Origin: CALOCN01 sp942491735
Lineage (GTDB): Bacteria; Eisenbacteria; RBG-16-71-46; JABDJR01
Assembly: GCA_942491735.1 (NCBI GenBank)
Contig: CALOCN010000001.1
Location: 806,001-870,000 of the forward strand
DNA length: 64,000 nt
Reading direction: 5' to 3'
Numbering within the stretch: position 1 is the first letter of the stretch; each line of letters opens with the position of its first letter. The translations under genes and the position numbers were made by a program. Shown here one piece after another: positions 25,163 to 35,097 of the stretch. The notes beneath the pieces are model-generated. The model was given only the letters and a program-made list of their open reading frames with translations. It had not been told where the DNA came from and did no database searches.

Positions 25163-26992
25163 CTAGCCTGCCGCGGCCGCTTCCACCGCGGCGGCCGCGC
25201 GCTTCTGGGCCGACTTGCGCGCGTTCTCGTCCAGCAGCACCTTGCGCAGGCGGATGCTCTTGGGGGTGACCTCCACCGCTTCGTCCTGGTTGAGATACTC
25301 GAGCGCTTCTTCCAGGCTCATCTTGACCGGCGGCGGGAGCTTGATACCGCGGTCGGATCCGGAGGCGCGCATGTTGGTCAGCTTCTTGGCGCGCTGGGCG
25401 TTGACGACGATGTCGTCCCCCTTGTTGTTCTCGCCCACGATCTGCCCCATGTACACCTTGTCCCCGGGCTCCACGAACGCCTTGCCGCGATCCTGCAGCC
25501 CGTCCAGGGCGTAGGCGGTCACCTGGCCGCCGGCCATGGAGATGAGGCTCCCGGTCTGCCGCTCGGGGATGGATCCCTTGAAGTACTCGTACTCGTAGAA
25601 GCGATGGTGCAGCACGATCTCGCCCGAGGTGGCCCGAAGCATGTGGCTACGGAACCCGATCAGTCCCCGGCTGGGCACGTGGAACTCGAGTTTGGTCCGA
25701 CCGTCCTTCGACTCCATGGTGGTCATCTCGCCGCGGCGGGTGGCCACGTACTCGATCACCGTCCCGGCGAACTCGTCCGGCACGTCGACGGTAAGAACCT
25801 CGATGGGCTCGGTCTTCTTGCCCCCCAGTTCCTTGAAGATGACCCGGGGCTGACCCACCAGGAACTCGAATCCTTCGCGGCGCATCGTCTCCATGAGAAT
25901 GGAAAGGTGGAGGATGCCGCGACCCGCTACCCGGAAGGTGTCGGCGCTCGCGGTTTCCTCGACCTGCAGGGCCATGTCCCGTTCCATCTCCTTCATGAGA
26001 CGGTCGCGCAGCTGCCGGCTGGTGACGTACTTGCCTTCCGACCCGTAGTTGGGGCTGTTGTTGGCCATGAACTGCATGGTCAGGGTCGGCTCGTCGATGG
26101 AGATGATGGGAAGCGGCTCCGGATTCTGGGGATCGGCGAGGGTGTCCCCGATGTCCACCGTCTCCAGCCCGACCACCGCGCAGATGTCGCCGCACTCGAC
26201 CGTCTCCACCTCGGTGCGGCCCAGACCGTCAAAGACATAGAGCTGGCGGATGATGGTGGAGCTGGTGGACCCGTCGCGGTGGAGCTGGGTTACCGGATCC
26301 TTCCGGTGCAGGCGACCGCGGAAGACGCGGCCGATGCCGATCCGGCCCACGTAGTCGCTGTGATCCAGGGCGGTGACCAGCATCTGGAGCGGTCCCTCGA
26401 CCACGGTGGGGGCGGGGATGCGCTCGATGATGGTTTCCAGGAGCGGGGCGAGGTTCTTGCGTTCGTCCTCGACCTCGCGCACCGCCCATCCGTCCCGGCC
26501 GGCCGCGTAGACGGTGGGAAAGTCCAGCTGCTCGTCGTTGGCGCCCAGGTCCACGAAGAGCTCGAACACCTCGTCCAGCACCTCGTGGGGGCGGGCACTC
26601 TTGCGGTCCACCTTGTTGATGACCACGATGGGACGCAGGTGGAGCTGGAGGGCCTTCTGCAGCACGAACCGGGTCTGCGGCATGGGGCCTTCGAACGCAT
26701 CCACCAGAAGGAGCACCCCGTCGGCCATCTTGAGCACGCGCTCCACCTCGCCACCGAAGTCCGAGTGGCCGGGGGTGTCGATGAGGTTGATCCGGGTGCC
26801 TTCGAACGTCACGGAGAAATTCTTGGACAGGATCGTGATCCCACGTTCCCGCTCCAGGTCATTGGAATCCATGACCCGCTCGGCCACCTCCTGCCCCTCG
26901 CGGAATACCGCGGACTGCTGGAGGATCTGGTCGACCAGGGTGGTCTTTCCATGGTCGACGTGGGCAATGATGGCGACATTACGAAGGGGCAT
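25163..26992 (-). CDS. typA: ribosome-associated translational GTPase BipA/TypA
   Basis: A 609-residue GTPase of normal length for the family. G1 is 'AHVDHGKTTL' (about 9-18), switch I 'ERERGITI', G3 'DTPGHSDFGGEV' and G4 'NKVDR'. EF-Tu domain II-like, EF-G domain III/V-like and the TypA-specific C-terminal domain follow ('GLIGFRSHMLRATSGEIV', then 'GQIVGENNKGDD'). TypA acts on the ribosome in 50S assembly and stress adaptation. The ATG at 26992 begins MPLRNVAIIAH, the usual start of this family. Confidence 0.95.
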   Translation of the reverse strand: MPLRNVAIIAHVDHGKTTLVDQILQQSAVFREGQEVAERVMDSNDLERERGITILSKNFSVTFEGTRINLIDTPGHSDFGGEVERVLKMADGVLLLVDAFEGPMPQTRFVLQKALQLHLRPIVVINKVDRKSARPHEVLDEVFELFVDLGANDEQLDFPTVYAAGRDGWAVREVEDERKNLAPLLETIIERIPAPTVVEGPLQMLVTALDHSDYVGRIGIGRVFRGRLHRKDPVTQLHRDGSTSSTIIRQLYVFDGLGRTEVETVECGDICAVVGLETVDIGDTLADPQNPEPLPIISIDEPTLTMQFMANNSPNYGSEGKYVTSRQLRDRLMKEMERDMALQVEETASADTFRVAGRGILHLSILMETMRREGFEFLVGQPRVIFKELGGKKTEPIEVLTVDVPDEFAGTVIEYVATRRGEMTTMESKDGRTKLEFHVPSRGLIGFRSHMLRATSGEIVLHHRFYEYEYFKGSIPERQTGSLISMAGGQVTAYALDGLQDRGKAFVEPGDKVYMGQIVGENNKGDDIVVNAQRAKKLTNMRASGSDRGIKLPPPVKMSLEEALEYLNQDEAVEVTPKSIRLRKVLLDENARKSAQKRAAAAVEAAAAG

Positions 26993-27049
26993 ACGGGTTC
27001 CGGTTCCGATAGGGGATGGCTAGACCTGGGAAGTCCAGGACGGCAAGGA

Positions 27050-27058
27050 TGATATAGT
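27050..27058 (+). promoter_or_regulatory. extended -10 promoter candidate
   Basis: TGATATAGT fits TG-n-TATAGT with five of six -10 bases, about 75 nt upstream of the ATG at 27134. No good -35 is visible, as expected for extended -10 elements. Confidence 0.4.
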
Positions 27059-27133
27059 GCCTGTCAAGGGTCGGCACCCGTTTCCAGCCGGATACGGCAT
27101 ATCGAGACCGCGATGTTCCAGTTCGGAGTTGCC

Positions 27134-30100
27134 ATGCCGTGCGCACGGTCGTTGTTGGCCATCCTCCTCCTGCTGCCCACACCGGTCCTGGCCGGGTCGG
27201 CGCAGGATCCGGTGATCTCGGCCCACGTGGTGGGGAACATGTCAAAGGTGGGCCCTCTCTGCGGCTCGGGCGCGGACGCCATCCCTCCCTGCCCGGAGCA
27301 CGTGACCTCCGCTCCCCGCCAGGAATCGACCGTCTACCTGATCGGGACCCGGCTTCCCGAGGGAGGCATTACCGAACTCTCCGTGGGTCTCGGGCTTTCC
27401 CCCGGTATCAGGGCGTTCGGTTGGACCCTGTGCGCCGATTCGCAAGACCCTCGTTCGGGCTGGCCCGAAGGAGGCGCCAACCGGATCTCCTGGGACGCCT
27501 GCCAACCGGATCCGGCCATTGCCGGCGCCCTCTACATCTACGCGTACGCGGAAGGCACCCTGGCGATCACCTCGCTGGAGTCCGGCCCGGGGGATGCCCC
27601 GGGATCGTTGATCGACTGCGCGGGATCCCGGATCGAAGTTGCCGCGTCCGCATCGGTGGGGTTCTCCGATTCGCTCCGGTTGAAGGGGTGCAACCCCTGC
27701 CGGGACAACTGCGCGAGTCTCTGCGGTGTGTGGCCGCGGCGGCTGGATGCGGGAATCGTCGCGATGGGCGAATGGACGAGGGTGAGGTTCACGGTCTGGA
27801 ACAACGGAGTGCATCCGGTCGTCGGCGTAGCGACCGTCGATTGTCCCGGCTTCGAGGTCGTGGGTCCCACCCCGGAAGGCGGCCCGGTTGGCGCGTTCTC
27901 CTTGGGGGAGGGCGAACAGACCGAAGTCGTGGTGCGTTTTCAGCCGGTCCTGGCCGGGCTCGACACCTGTGTCGTGGACCTGGGGTTCGCCTGTGGGGGA
28001 GTGGTCGTTTCGGGGAGGGGGGAAGGGAGCTGCCGTCTCTCCGCGACCGCGGTGGACTTCGGCCTGGTCCCGGTGGGGGGGACGGTGGTGGAGACGGTGA
28101 CCGTGGTCAACCCGTCGCTCGAGGACTTCGCGGGGGAGATCGCGAGCCCCTGCCCGGCCTTCCGGATTCTCGAGGGAGGAGGACCGTTCGTCCTGGGGCC
28201 CGGGGAGTCCCTTCCCCTGGTCATCGCCTATGCCCCCGAGGTCCAGGGGACGGACTCCTGCCTGATCTCCATCGAGGAGTGCCCCGTTCTGGAGCTTGCC
28301 GGGCAGGCGAAACAGTGCAGTCTCCTTCCATCCTCCACCCTCGTTCTCAGCCCCACCGTACCGGATTCCATTCGATACGGGACGTTCAAGGTGGTCAACA
28401 CCGGCGTGGTCGACCTGGTGGGGGACATGCGTATCGAGTCCTGTTTCCCTGGATTCCGCATCGCGCGGGGGGGCGGTCCCTTCACTCTTGCCGCCGCCGG
28501 CACCCTTGAGGTCGACGTGGAGGCGGTGCCGGATACGGTGGGCCGCCTGGTCTGCACGGTCCAGACCGGGACGTCCTGCGGCCCGGTTTCCGTCGTGGTG
28601 CAATCCGACCCTCCCTGCCGGGTCACGCCCACCCAACTGGACTTCGGGGCGGTGCCGGTGGGGGAGGAGGTCAGCCTGACCGTAAAGGTCGACAAGTCGC
28701 GATACCTCGCTGTTCTGGAGGGGGATGCGCAGCTCATCGGGGATTGTCGGGACTACGAGATCATCTCGGGGGGCGGTCCGTTCGTCGTGGGAGGGGCAAG
28801 CCACCAGGTCACCGTGCGGTTCAAGCCAACCGGAGAGGGAGCTTCCGTCTGCACGCTTTCCCTTGGGGAGCGTTGCGACCCGGTCCGCCTCGCCGGAACG
28901 GCGAAGGCCTGTCATCTGGTGGATCGCCAGTTGGAGTTCGGGTCCGTCCCGGTCTTCGAGTCCGCTATCCGAAGCTTCACCCTGCGCAACCTCGGGGAGG
29001 GGCCGCTGGTGGGAACGGTCATCCTGGATCCCGCGTCGGAATCCCACGAGGCCTTCTCGGTCATCGGGAACCCGGATCTCGCTCTTGCACCGGGTGACTC
29101 GACCGAAGTGCGGATCGAGTTCCACCCTCGGGACGTCGGATACCATGCCAGCCCCATCAGGCTGGTGCCCGATGTGTGCACCGGACAGCTGACCGCCCGG
29201 GGTTTCGGGGTCGGGCCCACCCAGCCGAACGCGAAGATCGCCCTGCACCTGCAAGCCCGGAAATTGCCGAACCCGGGATGCCGGCCGGTGGGTGTGGGTG
29301 GGTCGGTCCACGGCACCCTTCCCTGCGTCGACTACGAAACCCGGGGACAGCTGGCCGAGCCCTATGACATCTATCTGGTAGTGGCCCAGGGGCGTCCCGG
29401 TTTCGGAATCGGCGGGGCAACGATCGGGATCGAGTACACCGCGGGCGTCGAGGTGTTCGACTGGACGTCCTGTGCCAACCAGGATCATCAGGGGGCGGGT
29501 TGGCCGGGGTCCGGGTCGGGAAACGAGATTACCTTCCGGGTACCGGGGGATTGTCAGCGCACGGAGGGGCCCGGAAGTGGGGTGGTGGCGGTGCTGGGGT
29601 CCTTCTACACCATTGCCTACGGTTCGGGAACATTCGGGATCATTCCCACTCCGGGGCTGGGATCCCTCGCCGTTGCCGATTGCGACCACGAGGTGTCGAA
29701 TCTGGGGGTTGGGGATACCGGGGTGGTGGGGTTCGGGGATGCGTCGGGTCGTTCCCCCTGTGCGGATGATCGATCTCCGGCGCGTTTGCAGTCATTCTCC
29801 GCGACGCGTCAGGGTTCCACGGCCGAGATCCGTTGGGCCGTGAGGGATCCCGACCCGGGTCACCACGGTTTCTTTGTCCATCGGGAAAACCCCCTGGGAG
29901 TGCGCGACCTCCTGAGTCCCCAGCCGGTGACCGGGGAGGGGGACTATGCCTACACCGACCCGACGCCTCCGGCGAGCGGGACCGCGTACTGGCTCCGCGA
30001 ACTCTCTCCCAGCGGCATTCCGACCTGGCATGGACCGGCCATGCTCGGTTCGGCTGAGCCCATCCCCCCCGCGCTCCTGGAGGCTGCCTTCTACCCCAAT

Positions 30101-30346
30101 CCCTTCCGCGGCGACACCCGGTTCCGGATCCAACTGCCGAGTCCGGGGCGGGTCACGTTGCAGGTCTTCGATGCGGCCGGACGTGAACTGGCGCGCCCGG
30201 TGTGGCAAGCGTTCCCCGCCGGCATCCACGAGGTGGCCTGGGATGGGCGCACGCGGTTGGGTCTTGCCCTGGCGCCGGGAGTCCACTTCTACCGTGTGAC
30301 TTCCCCGGATGGCGTGCTCAACGGAAAACTGGTCCGCCTCGACTGA
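27134..30346 (+). CDS. secreted Cys-rich/ASH modular protein with FlgD-like C-terminus (paralogue)
   Basis: 1070 residues from the ATG at 27134 (GGAG five nt upstream and a normal signal peptide ending VLAGS; an ATG at 27113 has neither). The Cys-rich module seen at 9107-12949 occurs twice, at about 20-195 ('FGWTLCADSQ', 'GALYIYAYAEG', 'GCNPC') and about 690-865 ('YDIYLVVAQGRPGFGIGGAT', 'GSGNEITF', 'VADCDHE'). Between them are about five ASH/choice-of-anchor D domains ('VDFGLVPVGG', 'GGGPFVLGPGE', 'RFKPTGEG'). A fibronectin-like segment and the FlgD-like domain ('FYPNPFRGDTRFRI', 'VFDAAGRELARPV', 'GVHFYRVT') end it. Likely surface-exposed; no enzymatic motif. Confidence 0.78.
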   Translation: MPCARSLLAILLLLPTPVLAGSAQDPVISAHVVGNMSKVGPLCGSGADAIPPCPEHVTSAPRQESTVYLIGTRLPEGGITELSVGLGLSPGIRAFGWTLCADSQDPRSGWPEGGANRISWDACQPDPAIAGALYIYAYAEGTLAITSLESGPGDAPGSLIDCAGSRIEVAASASVGFSDSLRLKGCNPCRDNCASLCGVWPRRLDAGIVAMGEWTRVRFTVWNNGVHPVVGVATVDCPGFEVVGPTPEGGPVGAFSLGEGEQTEVVVRFQPVLAGLDTCVVDLGFACGGVVVSGRGEGSCRLSATAVDFGLVPVGGTVVETVTVVNPSLEDFAGEIASPCPAFRILEGGGPFVLGPGESLPLVIAYAPEVQGTDSCLISIEECPVLELAGQAKQCSLLPSSTLVLSPTVPDSIRYGTFKVVNTGVVDLVGDMRIESCFPGFRIARGGGPFTLAAAGTLEVDVEAVPDTVGRLVCTVQTGTSCGPVSVVVQSDPPCRVTPTQLDFGAVPVGEEVSLTVKVDKSRYLAVLEGDAQLIGDCRDYEIISGGGPFVVGGASHQVTVRFKPTGEGASVCTLSLGERCDPVRLAGTAKACHLVDRQLEFGSVPVFESAIRSFTLRNLGEGPLVGTVILDPASESHEAFSVIGNPDLALAPGDSTEVRIEFHPRDVGYHASPIRLVPDVCTGQLTARGFGVGPTQPNAKIALHLQARKLPNPGCRPVGVGGSVHGTLPCVDYETRGQLAEPYDIYLVVAQGRPGFGIGGATIGIEYTAGVEVFDWTSCANQDHQGAGWPGSGSGNEITFRVPGDCQRTEGPGSGVVAVLGSFYTIAYGSGTFGIIPTPGLGSLAVADCDHEVSNLGVGDTGVVGFGDASGRSPCADDRSPARLQSFSATRQGSTAEIRWAVRDPDPGHHGFFVHRENPLGVRDLLSPQPVTGEGDYAYTDPTPPASGTAYWLRELSPSGIPTWHGPAMLGSAEPIPPALLEAAFYPNPFRGDTRFRIQLPSPGRVTLQVFDAAGRELARPVWQAFPAGIHEVAWDGRTRLGLALAPGVHFYRVTSPDGVLNGKLVRLD

Positions 30347-30377
30347 CCTGTCACGCTTTTCCCGGGAACCCGTACTC

Positions 30378-30396
30378 CTCCCGCTTCACGCGGGGG
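30378..30396 (+). terminator. candidate terminator hairpin
   Basis: CTCCCGC (30378-30384) pairs with GCGGGGG (30390-30396) around a 5-nt loop (one G-T pair), about 30 nt after the stop of the modular protein and followed by TCGTCTTGGTTT. Moderate candidate only. Confidence 0.35.
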
Positions 30397-30444
30397 TCGT
30401 CTTGGTTTGGCCTCCGCCCTGCTCTTACGCCAGGAGGAGATCTC

Positions 30445-31854
30445 ATGTCCAGGACGGTCCGCATCGCCGCGGTCTGCTCACTTCTCGCCTTTGCCGTGGT
30501 TGGATGCGGAGAGGATGGGGTCGTTGAGCCGACCGGTTCCGGGTTCACCGAAGGGCTCCAGGAGTCCCGTCTTTCGCCCCAGGCCCACACCTCGCCCCAA
30601 CTCTACGAAGTCACCATCACCAACCTGACCTACGGTCAGCCGTTCTCGCCGCCGGTTGCGGCAACCCACCGGGGGGCCATTCAGATGATGCCCCAACGTG
30701 GCACGGCCAGTCCCGGCCTGGAAGCGATCGCCGAGGACGGCAACAACGCCCTCATGCTGTCCACCTTCCAGGGTTCGGCCCATGTCACCGAGGCCCTCGA
30801 CGTCGCGGCGCCGGTGCACTACAAGGACTCCCCCCACGGCGCGAACAGCGTGACCTTCATGATCGAGGGGCGTCCCGGGGATCGCTTCTCCTTCGCGGCC
30901 ATGCTCATCGCGACCAACGACGGTTTTACCGGGGTGCGTGGGCACATGCTCCCCAGGGACGTCGTCACCTTCGACACCTACGCCTATGACGCGGGGACCG
31001 AGGACAACACGGAAGCCAGCAGCGACATCGTCGATGCAGCCACCGCGATCGGGCCGGTCGCCCTGGCCGGGGACCCCAACGGAAACGAGAACGACGCGGT
31101 GGACACGACACCCCACAGCCGCATCAGTCGTCATCCCGGCATCCAGGGAAGCGGGGACCTGGGCGACGCGCACGACTGGAGTGGCGCGGTGGCCCGGGTG
31201 ACCCTCCGCAAGGTGGCTGGCCCCATGACCTACCGGGTGACGCTCCGCAATCTGTCCGCGTATCAGCCCATCTCCCCCCCGGTGGTCGTCACCCATGCCC
31301 AGGGCATGCACCTGTTCCGCACGGGTCACACCGCCTCGCCCGGGATCGAGGCGATTGCCGAGGATGGCAACGGCGCCCCCCTGATCAGCGCGCTCGACGG
31401 CGCCTCCGGGGTGACCGAGGTCGTCGATGTCGGCATGCCGTTGACCCGCGCCGGGACCTCGGTGGGTGGCTTCATGGACACGGCCGAGATCATGATCACC
31501 GCAATGCCCGGGGATCGCCTGTCCCTGGCCGGCATGTTGATCTGCACCAACGACGGGTTCGTCGGGGTGGATTCGGCTCCGCTCCCGGTCCACTCGCGGA
31601 CGCTACGGCTCACCGGGTTGGACGCCGGCACGGAAGAGAACACCGAGGCCAGCGCCGACATTGTCGACGCGTGCGGTGCGTTGGGTGCGGTGGCTCTCCC
31701 CGCGGACGGCAACGAGAACGCGGCGGTGGATACCCAGCCGCGGCAACGGATCCGGCGTCATCGGGGTATTCACGGCGCGGGTGATCTCTCGCAGGGACAA
31801 CACGGATGGAAAGGCACGATCCTGGAAGTGACGGTGGAGCGGGTGCCGGAGTAG
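30445..31854 (+). CDS. lipoprotein with two tandem spondin-like domains
   Basis: A 469-residue lipoprotein (lipobox VVGC, Cys about 17). Two tandem copies of a spondin_N-like domain span about 52-245 and 250-465. Each opens 'YEVTITNLTYGQPFSPPV' or 'YRVTLRNLSAYQPISPPV' and then runs 'ASPG(L/I)EAIAEDGN', 'PGDR(F/L)S', 'ML(I)xTNDGF', 'LDAGTE(D/E)NTE'. The duplication is intragenic and still obvious. Spondin domains are a metal-containing C2-like β-sandwich; bacterial members have no defined role. AGGAGGA sits five nt before the ATG at 30445, which decides the start over a longer frame. Confidence 0.8.
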   Translation: MSRTVRIAAVCSLLAFAVVGCGEDGVVEPTGSGFTEGLQESRLSPQAHTSPQLYEVTITNLTYGQPFSPPVAATHRGAIQMMPQRGTASPGLEAIAEDGNNALMLSTFQGSAHVTEALDVAAPVHYKDSPHGANSVTFMIEGRPGDRFSFAAMLIATNDGFTGVRGHMLPRDVVTFDTYAYDAGTEDNTEASSDIVDAATAIGPVALAGDPNGNENDAVDTTPHSRISRHPGIQGSGDLGDAHDWSGAVARVTLRKVAGPMTYRVTLRNLSAYQPISPPVVVTHAQGMHLFRTGHTASPGIEAIAEDGNGAPLISALDGASGVTEVVDVGMPLTRAGTSVGGFMDTAEIMITAMPGDRLSLAGMLICTNDGFVGVDSAPLPVHSRTLRLTGLDAGTEENTEASADIVDACGALGAVALPADGNENAAVDTQPRQRIRRHRGIHGAGDLSQGQHGWKGTILEVTVERVPE

Positions 31855-31982
31855 ATCCCCCTCGCCACATCGAGTAGCCCCATGGGCCGGGGTGACCGGA
31901 AACCCGACGGAACCTGTCGACAATCCGGCGCCTCGGCCCGTTTGTTTGATGTGTGGCGGCCTGTAGCTCCACCGGCGAAACC

Positions 31983-31991
31983 TGCTACAGT
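31983..31991 (+). promoter_or_regulatory. extended -10 promoter candidate
   Basis: TGCTACAGT (TG-n-TACAGT) lies 58 nt upstream of the GTG start of the β-propeller gene, inside the 195-nt gap after the spondin lipoprotein gene. Confidence 0.38.
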
Positions 31992-32049
31992 GCCTTTTCG
32001 TACGCCGGGACGTACCCCCTCGCCTCCGCAACGATACTGGGAGGTTTCC

Positions 32050-33321
32050 GTGTCTGATCCGCATTTCCCCCCACACCCTGTTTGCGCGTTCCTTCTGCTT
32101 CCATTGATCGGTCTCCTGTCCCCGCTCGCGTTCGCCGAGGAGTGGAAGGGGACAACCCGCACCGTCGACGGCGTGGAGCAGGTCATGAATCCGGCAGATC
32201 CGCTCGAGGAACCGGTCACCCTGGTGCTGGAAGAGTCCTGGCGTCTGGGCGGCGACAGCGATTCCGATGACGAGTTCTTCGGGGTCATCACCCAGGTGGC
32301 TTCGGATGCTGACGGCAACGTCTATCTCCTGGACCAGCAACTCAACGAGGTCAAGGTGTTCTCGTCGGAGGGCGACTTCCTGCGTACCTTGGGGCGTGAA
32401 GGGGAAGGTCCGGGAGAGTTCCGTCAGCCCCAGGACATGTTCTTCCTCGACGACGGGACCCTGGTCGTTCTGCAACTCGCCCCGGGTCGCCTGGTGCTCC
32501 TGAACCCGGACGGGGAACCGGCTGGAGAGATTCCCATTCCCACGATCGACGGCGGCACTCCGGCCCTGGTCGGCGGCCAGGGAATGGGCGACGGCGTGAT
32601 GCTGGTGGTGAGCGCCAACACCCAGCACGAGGGTCGGGTGGACATCGAGCGCTCCATGGTCCTGGTCGACGGCGAGGGAAACGTGCGCGAGACCATGCTC
32701 TCGGAAGTGCGGGAGCTCGAGTTCGTGAACTTCACCTTCCACGAAACGGCCTGGCGCAGTTTCGACAATCGTTGGCGAGTGGGAAGCGACGGCAATCTCT
32801 ACGCCGCGCCGGAGTTCGACGCCTACCGGATCGCGGTCTGGAACCCGGATGGGAGTGCGAAACGGGTCATCTCGCGGGAGTTCACGCCCCGTCAGCGCAC
32901 CGCGGAGCAGAAGCAGGAGATGTACGACGTCCTGGATGCGTTGCTCCAGAATCAGCTTCCCACCTACAAGATCGATGTCAGCGGGACCGATCCCGACATC
33001 AACCAGGTCTACCCCCGCGACGACGGAACCCTGTGGGTCCTCAACAGCCGTGGAGCGCACGACGCACCCGATGGAGCACTGGGCACGTTCGATGTGTTCG
33101 ACCCGGACGGGCGATTCGTGCGCCAGGTCACCCTCATGGGAGAAGGGGAGGCGTTCGTGGACGGCTACTTCTTCGACAAGGATCGGGTCTTCGTGGTGAC
33201 CGATCTCCTGGAGGCGAACATGGCCTCGCGCGGGGGACGCAAGGGTGGGGAGGTCGAGGATGAACCGGAGCCCATCTCGGTCATCTGCTACCGGCTGGAG
33301 CTGGGCACAATGGGGTCGTAG
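32050..33321 (+). CDS. exported 6-bladed β-propeller protein
   Basis: 423 residues read from a GTG at 32050, chosen because GGGAGG lies five nt upstream and a signal peptide follows at once (ends PLAFA). From about 55 on, propeller-blade repeats are visible ('SDADGNVYLLDQQLNEVKVF', 'GEGPGEFRQPQDMFFLDDGT', 'VGSDGNLYAAPEFDAYRIAVW', 'DGTLWVLNSRG'). This is the 6-bladed/NHL-like type common in exported proteins of this phylum group. No lipobox or C-terminal sorting domain is seen, so it is likely periplasmic. The role is unknown. Confidence 0.75.
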   Translation: MSDPHFPPHPVCAFLLLPLIGLLSPLAFAEEWKGTTRTVDGVEQVMNPADPLEEPVTLVLEESWRLGGDSDSDDEFFGVITQVASDADGNVYLLDQQLNEVKVFSSEGDFLRTLGREGEGPGEFRQPQDMFFLDDGTLVVLQLAPGRLVLLNPDGEPAGEIPIPTIDGGTPALVGGQGMGDGVMLVVSANTQHEGRVDIERSMVLVDGEGNVRETMLSEVRELEFVNFTFHETAWRSFDNRWRVGSDGNLYAAPEFDAYRIAVWNPDGSAKRVISREFTPRQRTAEQKQEMYDVLDALLQNQLPTYKIDVSGTDPDINQVYPRDDGTLWVLNSRGAHDAPDGALGTFDVFDPDGRFVRQVTLMGEGEAFVDGYFFDKDRVFVVTDLLEANMASRGGRKGGEVEDEPEPISVICYRLELGTMGS

Positions 33322-33327
33322 AACGGC

Positions 33328-35091
33328 CTAGGGCAAACGCACGACGCGTTGGGTGCGGCGATGCTGCCCCGCCTGCAGACTCAGCAGATAGACGCCGGAG
33401 GCCACCGCGCTTCCGGCGTCGTTCGTTCCGTCCCAACGCACTTCGTACGAACCGGCCGGCCGCTCGCCGTCCTCGATGAGCCGGACCCGCCGCCCGCGCA
33501 GGTCATAGACCGCGAGTTGGACCCGACCCGGCTCCTGGACCTGGAACGCGATGGTGGTGGAGCTGCGGAACGGATTGGGGAACCGGGCCAGCTGGAGCTG
33601 CGGTGAGTCCGGGGTGTGGGGAGCGGCCAACTGCCCGTCAATCCGGAAGTCCGCAACAATCGCCGCGTGATCGCTGGCGATTTCGGTGTCTCCGGCGAGG
33701 AGCCCGGTTGCCGCGAGAGTGCTGGGGAGCATGGTTCGGGTCTCCACCACGAAGTGCGCGCCCAGGGTCATGACGCTTCCCGAGTAGACCACCCAATCCA
33801 GTTTCCCCGGCGAGAAGGAGCTGCCGTCGTTGCGCCAGGTGTAGGCGAAGCGGGCGTCGGGGTGCCGTGGGTTGGCGTCCTCGAGGTCGGACCCGTCCCA
33901 GTCCGGCGGGGAGTCCGGGCCCCAGGTTCCGTTGTCGGCAATGTCCCCGGTGAGCAGGGTGACCAGCTGATCCCGCCACCCCACGAGGTTGAAGTCCCCA
34001 CAGACCACGAGGGGGGTGTTGACCGGAAGATCCAGAACCCCGCCCGGGGTGCGTGCATCGTCCAGGAAAGCGATCAGGGCATCCGCCTGCCGCTGGCGGT
34101 TGGCGTCCGCGGTGCAGCAGCTCCAATGATTGGCCACCACAAGCAGGTCGGTCACATAGGAGGGACCGGGGTCCACCAGGGCAGCGGAGAGCCGGTCGCC
34201 CGGGTTGATCTCCCAGGAGTCGAGAATAGGAAAGCGGCTCACGATCACGTTGCCCGCGTCCCGCTTGACCGCGTGCCAGGCCTCGCCGGGGCCGCTGGGG
34301 AGCAGCGTTTCCATCTGATTCGCGACCGCCGAGGCACTACTGTTCCAGGCCTCGCAGATGACCCAGACGTCCGGATCAACGGCGTCGGCGATACGATTCT
34401 GCGCCGCCTCCCGCGAACCCCCGTCAAAGAGACCGTCGTTCTCCACATTGTAGGATGCGATCCGCAGGTGGGATGGGTCGTTCCGGGCCAGGGAGAGGGA
34501 AGGAATGGGTTGGGGAGCTTCGTCGAACGTGTAGGTCGCAAGGGAAATGACATCTCCGCTCCCCCCATCGCGCAACACGAGCCGGATCGTGGTCTGGGGA
34601 AAGAGGGCCGCTCCCGCGGCCGGGGTGGCGGAACGATCCAGGGACATCTCGAATCGGGTGTCGCTCACCGTGGGGCCGATGACGAAACCAATGTCGTCGT
34701 GGCGAATGGTGTATCCGTTTCCGGCGGCGGTGAACGTCCCCTCCCGTTGCCCGAACTCCCACACCAAATCCGCCCCGATCCCGGACATGGACTGGCCGGT
34801 GCCGGCGTTCATGTCCGTATCGATGCCCAGCTCGATGCCCTGCCCCTCGTCACCCTGGACCTCGGCCGTGGTGTCGAAGAACAGATACAGCCAGTCCGGG
34901 TCGTTGGCCACGACCAGCTGGGTGAAATCGATTCCGCTGGGGCCATGGTCCCCGCTGGCGTCGATCACGCTGACCGGAATGCCGGCCCATTCGTCGAAGT
35001 CACCATCGATACGAACAGGCAGGGAGCCCGCGAACACGGTCGCGGGAATCAGGGCGAGGAGGGTGACCAGGGTGAGGAGCTGATGATGCAT
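33328..35091 (-). CDS. secreted endonuclease/exonuclease/phosphatase-family protein with CBM9-like and FlgD-like domains
   Basis: 587 residues. A signal peptide ends TVFAG. A CBM9-like/DOMON-like β-sandwich covers about 25-205 ('RIDGDFDEWAG', 'DPDWLYLFFDT'). The EEP fold spans about 215-490 with 'IASYNVENDG' (metal Asn region), 'VVANHWSC', 'VVCGDFNLVGW' (the GDFN motif) and 'ASDHAAIVADF' (SDHxP-like). The C-terminus is a FlgD-like sorting domain ('RFPNPFRSSTTIAF', 'VYDLRGRRVRLI', 'GVYLLSLQ'). A nuclease or phosphodiesterase acting outside the cell is the simplest reading. An in-frame extension upstream of the ATG at 35091 is ignored because the promoter lies there. Confidence 0.78.
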   Translation of the reverse strand: MHHQLLTLVTLLALIPATVFAGSLPVRIDGDFDEWAGIPVSVIDASGDHGPSGIDFTQLVVANDPDWLYLFFDTTAEVQGDEGQGIELGIDTDMNAGTGQSMSGIGADLVWEFGQREGTFTAAGNGYTIRHDDIGFVIGPTVSDTRFEMSLDRSATPAAGAALFPQTTIRLVLRDGGSGDVISLATYTFDEAPQPIPSLSLARNDPSHLRIASYNVENDGLFDGGSREAAQNRIADAVDPDVWVICEAWNSSASAVANQMETLLPSGPGEAWHAVKRDAGNVIVSRFPILDSWEINPGDRLSAALVDPGPSYVTDLLVVANHWSCCTADANRQRQADALIAFLDDARTPGGVLDLPVNTPLVVCGDFNLVGWRDQLVTLLTGDIADNGTWGPDSPPDWDGSDLEDANPRHPDARFAYTWRNDGSSFSPGKLDWVVYSGSVMTLGAHFVVETRTMLPSTLAATGLLAGDTEIASDHAAIVADFRIDGQLAAPHTPDSPQLQLARFPNPFRSSTTIAFQVQEPGRVQLAVYDLRGRRVRLIEDGERPAGSYEVRWDGTNDAGSAVASGVYLLSLQAGQHRRTQRVVRLP

Positions 35092-35097
35092 CGAGAA

